Notes under the pieces: model-generated | Databases searched by the model: none | What the model saw: the letters and a program-made list of their open reading frames with translations, nothing else | What the model was told of the DNA's origin: nothing | Made by a program: the position numbers and the translations under genes | Shown: positions 27,156-36,120 of the stretch, in pieces | How positions within the stretch are numbered: the first letter of the stretch is position 1 | How the letters are laid out: each line of letters begins with the position of its first letter | Source of the DNA: Corynebacterium pseudopelargi | Lineage (GTDB): Bacteria; Actinomycetota; Actinomycetes; Mycobacteriales; Mycobacteriaceae | Assembly: GCF_003814005.1 (NCBI RefSeq) | Contig: NZ_CP033898.1 | Span: forward strand, 992,001-1,056,000 | Direction of reading: 5' to 3' | Length of the DNA stretch: 64,000 bases

Positions 27156-27210
27156 AAATGTTGGTTTCTCCCCACATTGTATGCCCGGTTGTGTCCGAAA
27201 GGCAACATTT
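27156..27210. promoter_or_regulatory. Inverted repeat between fruR and ptsI, operator candidate
   Basis: AAATGTTG (27156-27163) and CAACATTT (27203-27210) are exact reverse complements 39 bases apart in the 242-base divergent region. Such a spacing suits two operator half-sites or two sites bound by a looping DeoR-type repressor (FruR or SugR). Confidence 0.4.
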
Positions 27211-27295
27211 GCCTGTCTGATTAGTTGCGGGATTGTTGTTTTTGTGGTGATGTATATGCAAACACCCTACGTTTTGTGAGGATAGGTGACCCACA

Positions 27296-28993
27296 TTGGA
27301 AAATGTGAGCAATGACACGGTAATCAAGGGTACGGCCGTCGTATCCGGCGTTCGTTACGCCAAAGCCGTATGGATCAGCCCCCGCCCCGAACTTCCCCAG
27401 GCCGGTGCGGTAATCGAAGAATCGCAGCGCGAAGCAGAACTCGAGCGCTTCAATGAAGCTGCAGATGCAGTATCCGAGCGCCTGCGCGAACGCTCCACCA
27501 AAGCAGAAGGTGCCGCATCTGAGGTGCTCAAGGCCACCGCAGGCATGGTCAACGACCGTGGCTGGCGCAAGGCCGTACACAAGGGCATCAAGGGCGGACA
27601 CCCCGCCGACTACGCTGTTGTGGCAGCAACCACGAAGTTCGTCACCATGTTTGAAGCCGCCGGCGGCGTGATGGCAGAACGCACCACGGACCTTCGCGAT
27701 ATCCGCGACCGCGTGATTGCAGAGCTGCGAGGCGAACAAGAACCCGGCCTGCCCGAGGTTGATGAGCAAGTCGTGCTTTTTGCCGACGATCTCTCCCCGG
27801 CAGATACCGCTGCGCTAAATACTGACTACTTCGTAGGCTTGGTAACAGAACTCGGCGGACCTACCAGCCACACCGCCATCATCGCCCGCCAGCTCAACGT
27901 GCCCTGCATCGTTGCTGTAGGCGAGAAGGTGCACAAGATCGAAGCCGGCGAGCCGGTCATGGTCGATGGTGCACTTGGCACCGTCACCCTTGGCGCAGAC
28001 CCAGAAACCGCACGCGCTGCAGAACAAGAATCCAAGATGCTTGCAGAGCGCATTGCCCAGTGGCGCGGACCTGCACAAACCAAAGATGGCCACAAAGTGC
28101 AGTTGCTGGCCAATGTGCAAGACGGCAAAGCAGCTCGCATCGCTGCAACCCAAAGCCAGGCTGAGGGCATCGGCCTGTTCCGCACCGAGCTATGCTTCCT
28201 CACCGCCACCGAAGAGCCCAGCGTTGCTGAGCAGGCCGAGGTATATAAGAAGGTGCTCGAGCAATTCCCAGAATCCAAGGTGGTTGTTCGCTCACTCGAC
28301 GCCGGCTCTGATAAGCCAGTGCCCTTTGCCTCGATGGCAGATGAGATGAACCCAGCCCTTGGCGTTCGCGGCTTGCGTGTGGCTCGTGCCAATGAGGCCT
28401 TGCTTACCCGTCAGCTCGATGCCGTGGCCAAGGCAGTTGAAGAACTCGACCGCGCAGACAACGCCCCGACGTGGGTGATGGCTCCCATGGTGGCTACCGC
28501 ACGCGAAGCCAAGTGGTTTGCTGGCCTGTGCGCCGAGCGTGGCCTTACCGCCGGCGCTATGATCGAGGTTCCGGCAGCATCGTTGATGGCCGATAAGCTC
28601 ATGCCGCACCTGGACTTCGTCTCCATCGGCACCAATGACCTCACGCAGTACACCATGGCCGCCGACCGTATGTCGCCGCAGCTTGCATACCTGACCGACC
28701 CCTGGCAGCCAGCAGTGCTGCGCCTGATCGATCACACCTGCAAAGAAGGCCGCAAATACGACACCGCAGTAGGTGTTTGTGGCGAGGCCGCCGCAGATCC
28801 GCTGCTTGCATGCGTGCTCACCGGTCTTGGCGTGAACTCGCTGTCTTGCGCTTCCACCGCCATTGCCGGTGTTGGTGCTCAGCTTGCAGCCGTAGACCTC
28901 GAAACCTGCCAGCGCGCCGCTGCTGCAGCGCTCGATGCAGAAGGTGCAACGGAGGCTCGCGCAGCCGTGCGTGACATCATTCAGCCCGCCTAA
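27296..28993 (+). CDS. ptsI: Phosphoenolpyruvate-protein phosphotransferase (Enzyme I)
   Basis: Enzyme I of 565 residues takes phosphate from PEP and passes it to HPr, driving all PTS sugar uptake. The active-site His192 lies in GGPTSHTAIIARQL. The C-terminal PEP-binding barrel shows IGLFRTELCFL, SLDAGSDKPVPF and FVSIGTNDLTQYTMA. Cys in VGVCGEAAADP is the conserved C-terminal active-site cysteine. TTG 27296 is chosen because AGGTGA (27284-27289) lies six bases upstream; a GTG at 27305 is too far from it. It is divergent from fruR and followed by a bidirectional terminator. Confidence 0.96.
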   Translation: MENVSNDTVIKGTAVVSGVRYAKAVWISPRPELPQAGAVIEESQREAELERFNEAADAVSERLRERSTKAEGAASEVLKATAGMVNDRGWRKAVHKGIKGGHPADYAVVAATTKFVTMFEAAGGVMAERTTDLRDIRDRVIAELRGEQEPGLPEVDEQVVLFADDLSPADTAALNTDYFVGLVTELGGPTSHTAIIARQLNVPCIVAVGEKVHKIEAGEPVMVDGALGTVTLGADPETARAAEQESKMLAERIAQWRGPAQTKDGHKVQLLANVQDGKAARIAATQSQAEGIGLFRTELCFLTATEEPSVAEQAEVYKKVLEQFPESKVVVRSLDAGSDKPVPFASMADEMNPALGVRGLRVARANEALLTRQLDAVAKAVEELDRADNAPTWVMAPMVATAREAKWFAGLCAERGLTAGAMIEVPAASLMADKLMPHLDFVSIGTNDLTQYTMAADRMSPQLAYLTDPWQPAVLRLIDHTCKEGRKYDTAVGVCGEAAADPLLACVLTGLGVNSLSCASTAIAGVGAQLAAVDLETCQRAAAAALDAEGATEARAAVRDIIQPA

Positions 28994-29016
28994 GAGTATC
29001 TGAGCTCTACAACACA

Positions 29017-29060
29017 ACCGCCCGCCAGATCTGATCTGGCGGGCGGTTCAATTTTTTTGC
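29017..29060. terminator. Bidirectional terminator between ptsI and sugR
   Basis: AACCGCCCGCCAGAT (29017-29031) and ATCTGGCGGGCGGTT (29035-29049) form a perfect 15-bp stem with a 3-base loop, followed on the plus strand by CAATTTTTTT. It serves convergent ptsI and sugR. Confidence 0.9.
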
Positions 29061-29061
29061 T

Positions 29062-29844
29062 TTAGCCGTTTGCAATGACGACCTCGACGTCGCGCTCACG
29101 CAGTGCCTTGATAAAGGATTCAGGAGCATTCGCATCGGTGATGATCACATCAATATCATCGATCGATCCGAAGCTCACCAAATAGTCGGTGCCCATCTTC
29201 GTGGAGTCGCACAACACCACCACCTTGTGGGCGTTGGTGATCATGGCAGACTTAATCGCAGCTTCCTGGGAATCCGCAGTAGAAAGGCCATGATCCAAGG
29301 TCAGTGCGTTGGTGCCGATAAAGGCCACATCTGCGCGCATCAACGCCAAGGCCCGCAAGGCGGTATCGCCAACCACGGCCTGGGTAATAGCGCGGACGCT
29401 GCCGCCGAGCAATTGGATCTCATCCAAGCCAGAGTTGGCAAGGGTAAGCGCAATGGACAAGCTATTGGTCACAATCGACCAATGCTTCGCGGCAGGCTGC
29501 ACACAAATCAGCTCGGCGAGTGCGGCGGTAGTGGTGCCGGCATCAAGGAACATGCCACCTTGCATATCGGGCAGATAGCGAAGTGCCGCATGGGCGATGC
29601 TGTTTTTGGCTCCAGAGGCCGAGCGTGCACGGGTATCGAGGCTAAATTCGGTGGTTTGGAAGGTTTGGTTTGCCACAGCACCGCCGTGCACGCGGTGCAC
29701 CACGCCCTCGCGGTCGAGTACCGCGAGATCACGGCGGATCGTCTCCGCTGTCACCTCGAAACGGGATGCCAATTCGGTGACGTTCACTCGCCCTTCGACC
29801 GCAGTAAGGGATGCGATTTGGCGGCGACGTTCCTCCGAGTACAT
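29062..29844 (-). CDS. sugR: DeoR-type regulator SugR
   Basis: The protein has 260 residues with an N-terminal DeoR helix-turn-helix (YSEERRRQIASL, VTELASRFEVTAETIRRDLAVL, VHRVHGGAV) and a sugar-phosphate isomerase-like sensor domain (MFLDAGTTTAALAELI, IQLLGGSVRAITQAVVG, DVAFIGTNALTLDHGL). By position beside ptsI and lexA it corresponds to SugR of C. glutamicum, which represses ptsG, ptsF, ptsS and ptsI/ptsH in the absence of sugar. ATG 29844 is chosen for its RBS AAAGGA; the upstream extension is not coding-like. A second fructokinase-like gene known beside sugR in C. glutamicum is not found here. Confidence 0.88.
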   Translation of the reverse strand: MYSEERRRQIASLTAVEGRVNVTELASRFEVTAETIRRDLAVLDREGVVHRVHGGAVANQTFQTTEFSLDTRARSASGAKNSIAHAALRYLPDMQGGMFLDAGTTTAALAELICVQPAAKHWSIVTNSLSIALTLANSGLDEIQLLGGSVRAITQAVVGDTALRALALMRADVAFIGTNALTLDHGLSTADSQEAAIKSAMITNAHKVVVLCDSTKMGTDYLVSFGSIDDIDVIITDANAPESFIKALRERDVEVVIANG

Positions 29845-30177
29845 TGTTGTCCTTTCAAACAAAACCAAAAGAGCACGCTGTGGATTGCTGCGTGCTTCCA
29901 CTGTTGTGTTGTGCACCTATTACTCACATTGTTCCATTAAAAACCCCAAAAAAGCACAGAGATCGGAAGCGAAAACTTCAAGAACGGACATGAAAACGTG
30001 CAACGTGGGCAGGTAATTTCAGCTCAGGGGTGGTTTCGTGTCTGATTGTGTGATGAACCATGTGTGACGATAAGTACGCCAAACACCCCCGGTAGAGGGT
30101 GGCTTAAAAGTACGCTATCTAGCGCTTGCCAGCAGCTAACCGGGGGTGTTGTAAGACAAGTTGGAGGCGGGCGCCTG
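29845..30177. other. 333-base spacer between sugR start and lexA stop
   Basis: I see no credible gene here. The part next to sugR is A/T-rich (29930-29975) and probably holds the sugR promoter. The part next to lexA holds the structured element at 30082-30150. Confidence 0.6.
30082..30150. ncRNA. Candidate structured RNA element downstream of lexA
   Basis: AACACCCCCGGT (30082-30093) and ACCGGGGGTGTT (30139-30150) are exact reverse complements forming a 12-bp, C/G-rich stem around a 45-base internal segment. That segment holds a second hairpin, CGCTA-TC-TAGCG (30113-30124), flanked by GGC (30101) and GCC (30128). AAGTACGC is repeated at 30072 and 30108. The element begins 28 bases after the lexA stop on the minus strand. 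It lacks a T run on both strands, so it is not a simple terminator. Whether it is transcribed, and from which strand, is not known. Confidence 0.4.
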
Positions 30178-30870
30178 CTACACGCGGCGCAATACTGTTA
30201 CCACTTTGCCCATCAGTTCTGCATCATCAGCTGGGATCGGATCATAGTCTTCATTGCAGGGCATAAGGGAGTAGGTCCCGCTTGCATCGCGGTGCCATTC
30301 CTTTACTGTGGCAGAGCCATCGATCATTGCCGCCACATAATCGCCAAGGTTCGCTTCCTTCTGAGAGCGCACCACCACCAAATCGCCGTGGAAAATACCG
30401 GCGTCTTTCATCGAATCACCATTGACGCTCAACATAAACAGCTCGCCTTGGCCAACGAGTTCCTCAGGCAGCGAGTAATAGCCGGCAAGATTTTCCTCGG
30501 CGGTAATGGGGGAGCCCGCGGCAATCTGGCCGAGCAAGGGCACCATTGAAGTAGCAGAGACATCCACCGGATGGTCGGAAGAAAGCTCCTGCTGTTGCTG
30601 CATCATGGGGCTCGTGGTTCGTTTACCGCTGGTTGGGTTGCGAACCTCTACAGCGCGCGGCTTGTTGGCATCGCGCCTTAGAAAGCCCTTTTCTTCTAGG
30701 CAACTTAATTGATAGGCCACCGATGACGTGGATTTCAGGCCGCAGCGCTCGCCGATCTCGCGGATGGTGGGCGGAAAGCCGCGGTCAATAATGGCCGCCT
30801 CGATCACGTGAAGAATTTTTTGCTGGCGTTTGCTGAGCTCTGCCTTGTTTTGCTTTGGGGTGGGGGTCAT
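30178..30870 (-). CDS. lexA: SOS repressor LexA
   Basis: LexA of 230 residues represses SOS genes and self-cleaves when stimulated by RecA filaments. The N-terminal winged helix (about 12-75) includes GFPPTIREIGERCGLKSTSSVAYQL split over two helices. The cleavage site is Ala118-Gly119 in IAAGSP; the catalytic Ser153 (GDSM) and Lys190 (ATVKEW) are present, so it should be active. A Gln-rich linker lies near 89-95. The RBS GAGGAAGG precedes the ATG. It is divergent from divS with a 331-base region full of TCGAACA motifs, consistent with autoregulation. Confidence 0.97.
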   Translation of the reverse strand: MTPTPKQNKAELSKRQQKILHVIEAAIIDRGFPPTIREIGERCGLKSTSSVAYQLSCLEEKGFLRRDANKPRAVEVRNPTSGKRTTSPMMQQQQELSSDHPVDVSATSMVPLLGQIAAGSPITAEENLAGYYSLPEELVGQGELFMLSVNGDSMKDAGIFHGDLVVVRSQKEANLGDYVAAMIDGSATVKEWHRDASGTYSLMPCNEDYDPIPADDAELMGKVVTVLRRV

Positions 30871-30903
30871 CGTTGGCCTTCCTCGTGCCGAGCGCTGGTG
30901 ATT

Positions 30904-31140
30904 GTTCGAAAGTTATTGGAGCTTTGGCAAGCCTTGTGTTCTAACCCTAGCGTAGCCGGGGAGATGTCGCTACACATGTTCGAACATTCACCCTTTTGGG
31001 TCTATTAACTGCGAACACTTGACTTCGAACATGTTCGAGTGCATACTTTCGAACAGATGATCTCTCGAACAGGTAGGCGAACGAGCATTCATGCTTCACG
31101 CTCGAAAGTCGGGGGTCGTTCGATAGACAAGTGTTCGAAG
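30904..31140. promoter_or_regulatory. Cluster of LexA-type half-sites between lexA and divS
   Basis: The 331-base divergent region contains about eight copies of TCGAA(C/A) or its complement. A 12-bp palindrome ATGTTCGAACAT is at 30976-30987 and a 14-bp palindrome TCGAACATGTTCGA at 31025-31038. TTCGAACAGATGATCTC at 31048 and TAGACAAGTGTTCGA at 31125 each match one half of the corynebacterial SOS box (TCGAAMANNTGTTCGA, as I recall it) fully and the other half partly. Several LexA sites serving both genes are likely. No gene is visible in this gap. Confidence 0.7.
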
Positions 31141-31201
31141 TGCTGCAGGACAATCCCAAGGCACCTCGATGCGTTTAAGACCTCAACGGAAAGAAAAAGA
31201 C

Positions 31202-31618
31202 ATGACTTTGACAGTTTCTCGTAGCAACGGCAACGTTCCTGGCCACCAAGGTCGTCTTGGATCGCGCATTACCCAGCCGGCGCAGGTGTGGGATATTCCT
31301 TCGATTGACTCACGGCCCACTAGCCATAGCGCTGGGCAGATTAGAACCCTTGCTCCTGTTGTTCATGCACCGCGGCGATCCCAAGAGATGAGAACAGCTC
31401 GCGCTTTCCCTACTTCCAGATCTTCGAGTTATAGCGGAAATGGCGTAGCTGCAACTGAAACTTCTCAAGGCAAAGAAAGTGCCAAGAAGTTCCTCATGGG
31501 CTCATTACTCGGCTTGGTCATGGTCTTTAGCGTCTTAGGTGCAGCTCAGGGTGAAGAAGATACAGCACCAAAAGATGCCCAGCAGGTGGTGGCTTCGCTT
31601 GAAGGGGATTCGCGCTAA
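31202..31618 (+). CDS. divS: SOS-induced cell division suppressor DivS
   Basis: The protein has 138 residues: a Ser/Arg-rich cytoplasmic N-terminal part of about 95 residues, one membrane segment at about 97-115 (KFLMGSLLGLVMVFSVLGAA) and a short acidic outside tail. It sits divergent to lexA, the position of C. glutamicum DivS, which blocks septum formation during DNA damage. No LysM domain is present, unlike the mycobacterial neighbour of lexA. ATG 31202 has RBS GGAAAGAA six bases upstream. LexA control is inferred from the operator cluster. Assignment relies mainly on gene position and topology. Confidence 0.8.
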   Translation: MTLTVSRSNGNVPGHQGRLGSRITQPAQVWDIPSIDSRPTSHSAGQIRTLAPVVHAPRRSQEMRTARAFPTSRSSSYSGNGVAATETSQGKESAKKFLMGSLLGLVMVFSVLGAAQGEEDTAPKDAQQVVASLEGDSR

Positions 31619-31722
31619 ATTAGGTACAGCAGTACTGTGGCGCGCTAGCAGTAGCGCAGGCAGGTCGAACACCTAGCCAACGCAACAAAAAGCCACAAGG
31701 CTAAACAAGGAGACCTTGAGCA

Positions 31723-32181
31723 TTGCACTGTCCTTTTTGTCGCAATCCCAACTCGCGCGTTGTAGATTCGCGCGTGGTAGACGCCGGCTCAGCTATTCGC
31801 CGCCGGCGCGAGTGCTCCGAATGTGCCGGACGATTCACCACCGTTGAAAAAGCCCAACTGCTCGTGGTCAAGCGCTCCGGAGTCACTGAACCATTTAGCC
31901 GCGAGAAGGTCGTAACTGGCGTAAGACGCGCCTGCCAAGGCCGAGACGTCAGCGATGATGACCTTAAAGAACTCGCCATGGATGTTGAAGAAGCGGTGCG
32001 CAAGGTAGCTAGCTCCCAGATCGAAGCGCACAAAATTGGCGAGGCCATCCTCGAGCCTCTGCGCAAACTCGACGAGGTTGCCTACCTCCGCTTTGCCTCT
32101 GTGTATAAGTCTTTTAAAAATGCCGAAGACTTCGAAAGCGAGATTCGAGCCATGCGCCGCCAAGAGCGCCAAAGCTACTAA
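31723..32181 (+). CDS. nrdR: Ribonucleotide reductase repressor NrdR
   Basis: NrdR of 152 residues binds ATP/dATP and represses ribonucleotide reductase genes. The N-terminal zinc ribbon has Cys3, Cys6, Cys31 and Cys34 (MHCPFC and RRECSEC), and the ATP-cone domain covers about 50-140 ([24 protein letters not shown]). The start is TTG 31723, the codon before His-Cys-Pro, with RBS AAGGAGA at 31707-31713. It lies 104 bases after divS, probably in the same SOS-inducible transcript, linking nucleotide supply to DNA repair. hrpA converges 36 bases beyond the stop. Confidence 0.96.
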   Translation: MHCPFCRNPNSRVVDSRVVDAGSAIRRRRECSECAGRFTTVEKAQLLVVKRSGVTEPFSREKVVTGVRRACQGRDVSDDDLKELAMDVEEAVRKVASSQIEAHKIGEAILEPLRKLDEVAYLRFASVYKSFKNAEDFESEIRAMRRQERQSY

Positions 32182-32217
32182 GCGCTTGGGCGCAAGGCTC
32201 AACAACCCCACTAGCTG

Positions 32218-35200
32218 CTAGAGTGCGTCGATCGCCTTTTGGATCTTGCGCTCTGAAACCGTCTGGGCGGTACCAAGACGTTGGGCAAACAAACTCACTC
32301 TTAACTCCTGCAATTGCCACTGCAAGGAATACAAGGTCTGTGCAGGTATCTGAGGCTTTTTGCCTCGATTTTGGATCGCACGGGCAAGACGTGCCTCCAA
32401 ACCATTGACCACCGCTTGGCGCTCGGCATCTCGGGTTGGGTGCAACTCCATATCTTCTAACCGCAGCGCAATCGCTTTGGCATAGCGGGGGATATGCTTA
32501 AGCCTTTGGCTTCCAAGCTTGGTCACGGCGTGTTCTGGAAGCATGAGCTGCAATTGCCGCTGCATATCCTCAATCGCTGGGCCTTCCCAGTCTGCTAATT
32601 GCTGCTGGGCATCGAGCCAAGCCGCGATCGCTGGTGCCAAAGCCACGGTGTCTTGTCGCACCGCCGAGGCAAGACGCGGACGGATAAACTCCTGGAGATC
32701 CTTATAGCCCTGCGGGGTTCGCTGGGGGCCACCGGCTTCTTGCATCAAATCTCGGATGGCTGCAATACGGATATCGCGCAATAACCCCTCAGCGCCACCA
32801 TGGGGATACTTGTCCACCGCCACGCGCTGACGAAGCGGCAGCCCTTTGAGCATCTGAGCACCCTGCTGAGGTAGATCCTGGGCGAGCATGGTCAACGTGG
32901 TGCTAAAAAGCTGCGCATCTGCTTGCGCCTTCGTTGGCATGACCTTGCGGGCAATGCCTTGTTTGGTGCGCACCAATGTGGGATAGGCCGTGACCATTTG
33001 GCCCTCAACTGAGGTGTGCACCTCCGGCTCGAGCGCGCCAATCGTATCCTCAGTCCACTGCTTATAGGCCTTTGATTCAGACTCGCGTGCAGCCTTAGAC
33101 ACAGAAGAGCGAATCTTTTGGCGCTGGCGTTGCTGGAGCTGGGCTAAATCTTTATCCCAATCGATGATCTTGCCGCGCTTATCCATTGCAGCAAAGCTAA
33201 ACCGAAGGTGCGCTGGGAGTTTTTCAACCCGAAAATCGCTGGCCTGGATGCCGCTGCCACCTAAACTGCGCAGGGCCTGAGCGAGCTGTTCTTCCACAGT
33301 GCCTTGATAAGGAGTGATGAGTTCAGCGGCTTTTTGTGCGAACGCTGGTGCTGGTACCACGGAACGTCGAGAAGCTTTGGGCAGCGAGCGAATCAGCTCG
33401 GTAAGCAGCTCCTCGCGCAGCCCGGGAACCAGCCAATCAAAGCCCTCGGGCTGCAAGCCGCCAAGCAGCGGCACCGGAATCTCAATGGTCACGCCGTCTC
33501 TCGCCGCGGTCGGATCAAATTGATAGCTCAACTTATAATCCAACGATCCCTGACGCCAAATATCAGGAAACGCCTCTTCGGTGACAGCGGCTGCATGTTC
33601 AGCCACCAATGCCTCGGGATCAAAATCGAGCAAATCTGGCTGCTGCTGCTTGGTCTTTTTCCACCAATGATCAAAATGCCGGCCAGAGGTGATGCGCTCA
33701 GGCAGCCTTGCATCGTAGAAATCAAAGAGCGTTTCTTCATCAACAACGATGTCGCGGCGGCGTGCCTTTTCTTCTAAATCACCTGCCGCCTGAAGCTTCT
33801 GCACATTCTGGTGATAAAAGCTGTGGTGAGTCTGCCAATTGCCGGCAATCAGCGCTTCGCGGATAAACATGTCGCGGGCAGCGGCCTTATCAACCGTTGC
33901 ATAGCCAACTACACGATCTTCCACCACCGGCACACCGTAGAGCGTGGAACGCTGATGCACCATCGGCTGGGCCCGTTTACTAGACCAAAAAGGCTCGGAA
34001 TATTGATGCTTGAGTAAGTTAGCCCCAAGCTTTTCCACCCAAGCCGGATCGATTTGGGCTACATCGCGCGCCCACAGCCGAGAGGTTTCTACCATCTCGG
34101 CAGCCATGACCATCTCTGGTTTTGCCTTCGACACCGAAGAACCGGGGAAGATAGCAAAACGAGTATTGCGGCTTCCGCGGTACTCGCGACTTTCACCATC
34201 ACGGATACCGATATGGGAAAGCAATCCAGATAGCACAGCCTTGTGTACGGCATCTGCGTCGATATTGCCGGGAAGCGCCTTGACGTCGATCCAGCCTAAT
34301 TGCTCGCCAATGCTGCGCAGCTGGCGCACGAGATCGAACCACTCCCTGATGCGCATATAGTGCAGATACTCCTGCTGCATGAGTTTGCGAAACGCATTGC
34401 CGCTTTGCTCATCGCGCTGGGTACGGACATAGCGCCACAAGTTGAGGTAGCTCAAGAAGTCCGAACGCTTATTGCTAAAGCGAGCATGTTTTTGGTCTGC
34501 CTGAGCCTGGAACTCCAAGGGGCGTTCGCGAACATCTTGGATGCTAAGCGCCGCTACCACCACATAGGCCTCAAAGAGCACGCCGAGGCGTTGAGCCTCA
34601 ATGAGCATGCGCGCCAAGCGCGGATCCAAGGGGATCCGGGCTAATTGCTTGCCAATAGCAGTTAGCACTGGTTCGGCGGCGTCTCGTTGTTCGAGCGCAT
34701 CGAGTTCGTGAAGGAGCAACAGGCCATCGCGAATCGCTTTGGTGTCTGGTGCTTGGATGAAGGGAAACTCCTGGATATCGCCAAGTTTGAGCGACGCCAT
34801 CTGCAAGATGACTTGGGCAAGGTTGGTCCTAAGAATCTCCGGATCGGTAAATTCCGGGCGCGATTGAAAATCCTGCTCCGAATACAGGCGAATGGCCACG
34901 CCATCGGCCACACGGCCACAGCGGCCGGATCGCTGATTCGCGCTGGCTTGAGAGATCGGCTCGATGGGAAGCCGCTGCACCTTCGTCCTGGTGGAATAGC
35001 GTGAAATGCGCGCAAAACCGGTATCAACCACATAGTGGATGCCTGGAACAGTAAGTGAGGTTTCGGCGATATTGGTGGCTAACACGATGCGCCGGCCGGC
35101 ATGCGGGCGAAACACTTTGTGCTGTTCCTGATTGGAAAGGCGACCAAACAGGGGAGTGACCTCCACGCCTTTCCAGTGCTGTTTTTCAATCATCTCCATT

Positions 35201-36120
35201 GCATCGCGAATATCGGATTCGCCGGCAAAGAAGCAGAGGATGTCGCCTGGCCCATAACTCATCAATTCCTTGCAGGCCTGGATGAGCCCATCGAGCGGGT
35301 CCACATCGATGGTCTTTTCGCCCTTGGTTTGTTCCAAGGGCCGATACAAGATCTCTACTGGGTAGGTTCGCCCAGAGACTTCCACAATCGGTGCTGGGTT
35401 GCCTTCAGCATCACAGAAATGCTCGGCAAAGCGCTCTGGGTCAATCGTGGCGGAGGTGATGATCACCTTTAATTCGGGGCGCTTAGGTAAAAGCTGCTTG
35501 AGGTATCCAAGCAGGAAGTCGATATTGAGGCTGCGCTCATGGGCTTCGTCAATAATGATCGTGTCATACGCGCGAAGCAGGCGATCTCGTTGCATTTCTG
35601 CCAGCAAGATGCCGTCCGTCATCAGCTTTACCGAGGTGCTGGCAGATACGCGATCATCAAAACGGATGGCGTAGCCAACAGAATCGCCAATGTCTTGGCC
35701 TAGTTCTTCTGCAATGCGTTCAGCAACGGTTCTGGCAGCAAGCCGGCGAGGCTGCGTATGGCCGATCAGCCCGCGCCTGCCCCTGCCAAGTTCTAAACAA
35801 AGCTTTGGTATCTGCGTTGTTTTTCCCGAACCGGTTTCGCCGGCAATAATCACCACTTGATTTGCCTCGATCACGTCGAGCAATTCCTCGCGATATGCGC
35901 TCACCGGCAAAGCTTCGGGGTACGTCATCGGCGGAATGGCCGCCTGGCGTGCCTCGACCTGCGCTACAGCGTCGCGGAGATCCTTTGTAATAGCGGCGAA
36001 GGCCTTTGCAGAGCGTGCCTTTTTCAGGCGTGCTCGAAACCGCGGCACTAAGGAATAAGGAGCTTGTGCTAGAAGCTCCTGAATGTCTTCGGGAATGGCG
36101 TGGCGTTGGCGAGAACTCAT
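32218..36120 (-). CDS. hrpA: ATP-dependent RNA helicase HrpA
   Basis: At 1300 residues this is a full-length HrpA DEAH-box helicase, a family involved in mRNA processing and resolution of stalled ribosomes. Walker A GETGSGKT ends with Lys100, DEAH is at 191-194, and motif VI QRSGRCGRVADG is present. After the helicase core come the ratchet/OB region and the large HrpA-specific C-terminal domain (DUF3418), to the end. ATG 36120 gives the usual N terminus (MSSRQRHAIPEDIQELL). The gene stands alone on the minus strand with convergent nrdR. Confidence 0.95.
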   Translation of the reverse strand: MSSRQRHAIPEDIQELLAQAPYSLVPRFRARLKKARSAKAFAAITKDLRDAVAQVEARQAAIPPMTYPEALPVSAYREELLDVIEANQVVIIAGETGSGKTTQIPKLCLELGRGRRGLIGHTQPRRLAARTVAERIAEELGQDIGDSVGYAIRFDDRVSASTSVKLMTDGILLAEMQRDRLLRAYDTIIIDEAHERSLNIDFLLGYLKQLLPKRPELKVIITSATIDPERFAEHFCDAEGNPAPIVEVSGRTYPVEILYRPLEQTKGEKTIDVDPLDGLIQACKELMSYGPGDILCFFAGESDIRDAMEMIEKQHWKGVEVTPLFGRLSNQEQHKVFRPHAGRRIVLATNIAETSLTVPGIHYVVDTGFARISRYSTRTKVQRLPIEPISQASANQRSGRCGRVADGVAIRLYSEQDFQSRPEFTDPEILRTNLAQVILQMASLKLGDIQEFPFIQAPDTKAIRDGLLLLHELDALEQRDAAEPVLTAIGKQLARIPLDPRLARMLIEAQRLGVLFEAYVVVAALSIQDVRERPLEFQAQADQKHARFSNKRSDFLSYLNLWRYVRTQRDEQSGNAFRKLMQQEYLHYMRIREWFDLVRQLRSIGEQLGWIDVKALPGNIDADAVHKAVLSGLLSHIGIRDGESREYRGSRNTRFAIFPGSSVSKAKPEMVMAAEMVETSRLWARDVAQIDPAWVEKLGANLLKHQYSEPFWSSKRAQPMVHQRSTLYGVPVVEDRVVGYATVDKAAARDMFIREALIAGNWQTHHSFYHQNVQKLQAAGDLEEKARRRDIVVDEETLFDFYDARLPERITSGRHFDHWWKKTKQQQPDLLDFDPEALVAEHAAAVTEEAFPDIWRQGSLDYKLSYQFDPTAARDGVTIEIPVPLLGGLQPEGFDWLVPGLREELLTELIRSLPKASRRSVVPAPAFAQKAAELITPYQGTVEEQLAQALRSLGGSGIQASDFRVEKLPAHLRFSFAAMDKRGKIIDWDKDLAQLQQRQRQKIRSSVSKAARESESKAYKQWTEDTIGALEPEVHTSVEGQMVTAYPTLVRTKQGIARKVMPTKAQADAQLFSTTLTMLAQDLPQQGAQMLKGLPLRQRVAVDKYPHGGAEGLLRDIRIAAIRDLMQEAGGPQRTPQGYKDLQEFIRPRLASAVRQDTVALAPAIAAWLDAQQQLADWEGPAIEDMQRQLQLMLPEHAVTKLGSQRLKHIPRYAKAIALRLEDMELHPTRDAERQAVVNGLEARLARAIQNRGKKPQIPAQTLYSLQWQLQELRVSLFAQRLGTAQTVSERKIQKAIDAL

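Noticed and set aside
30082..30150. 6C small RNA
   Set aside because: 6C RNAs have two hairpins with six or more C in the loops. Here five C lie in a stem, and the layout differs.
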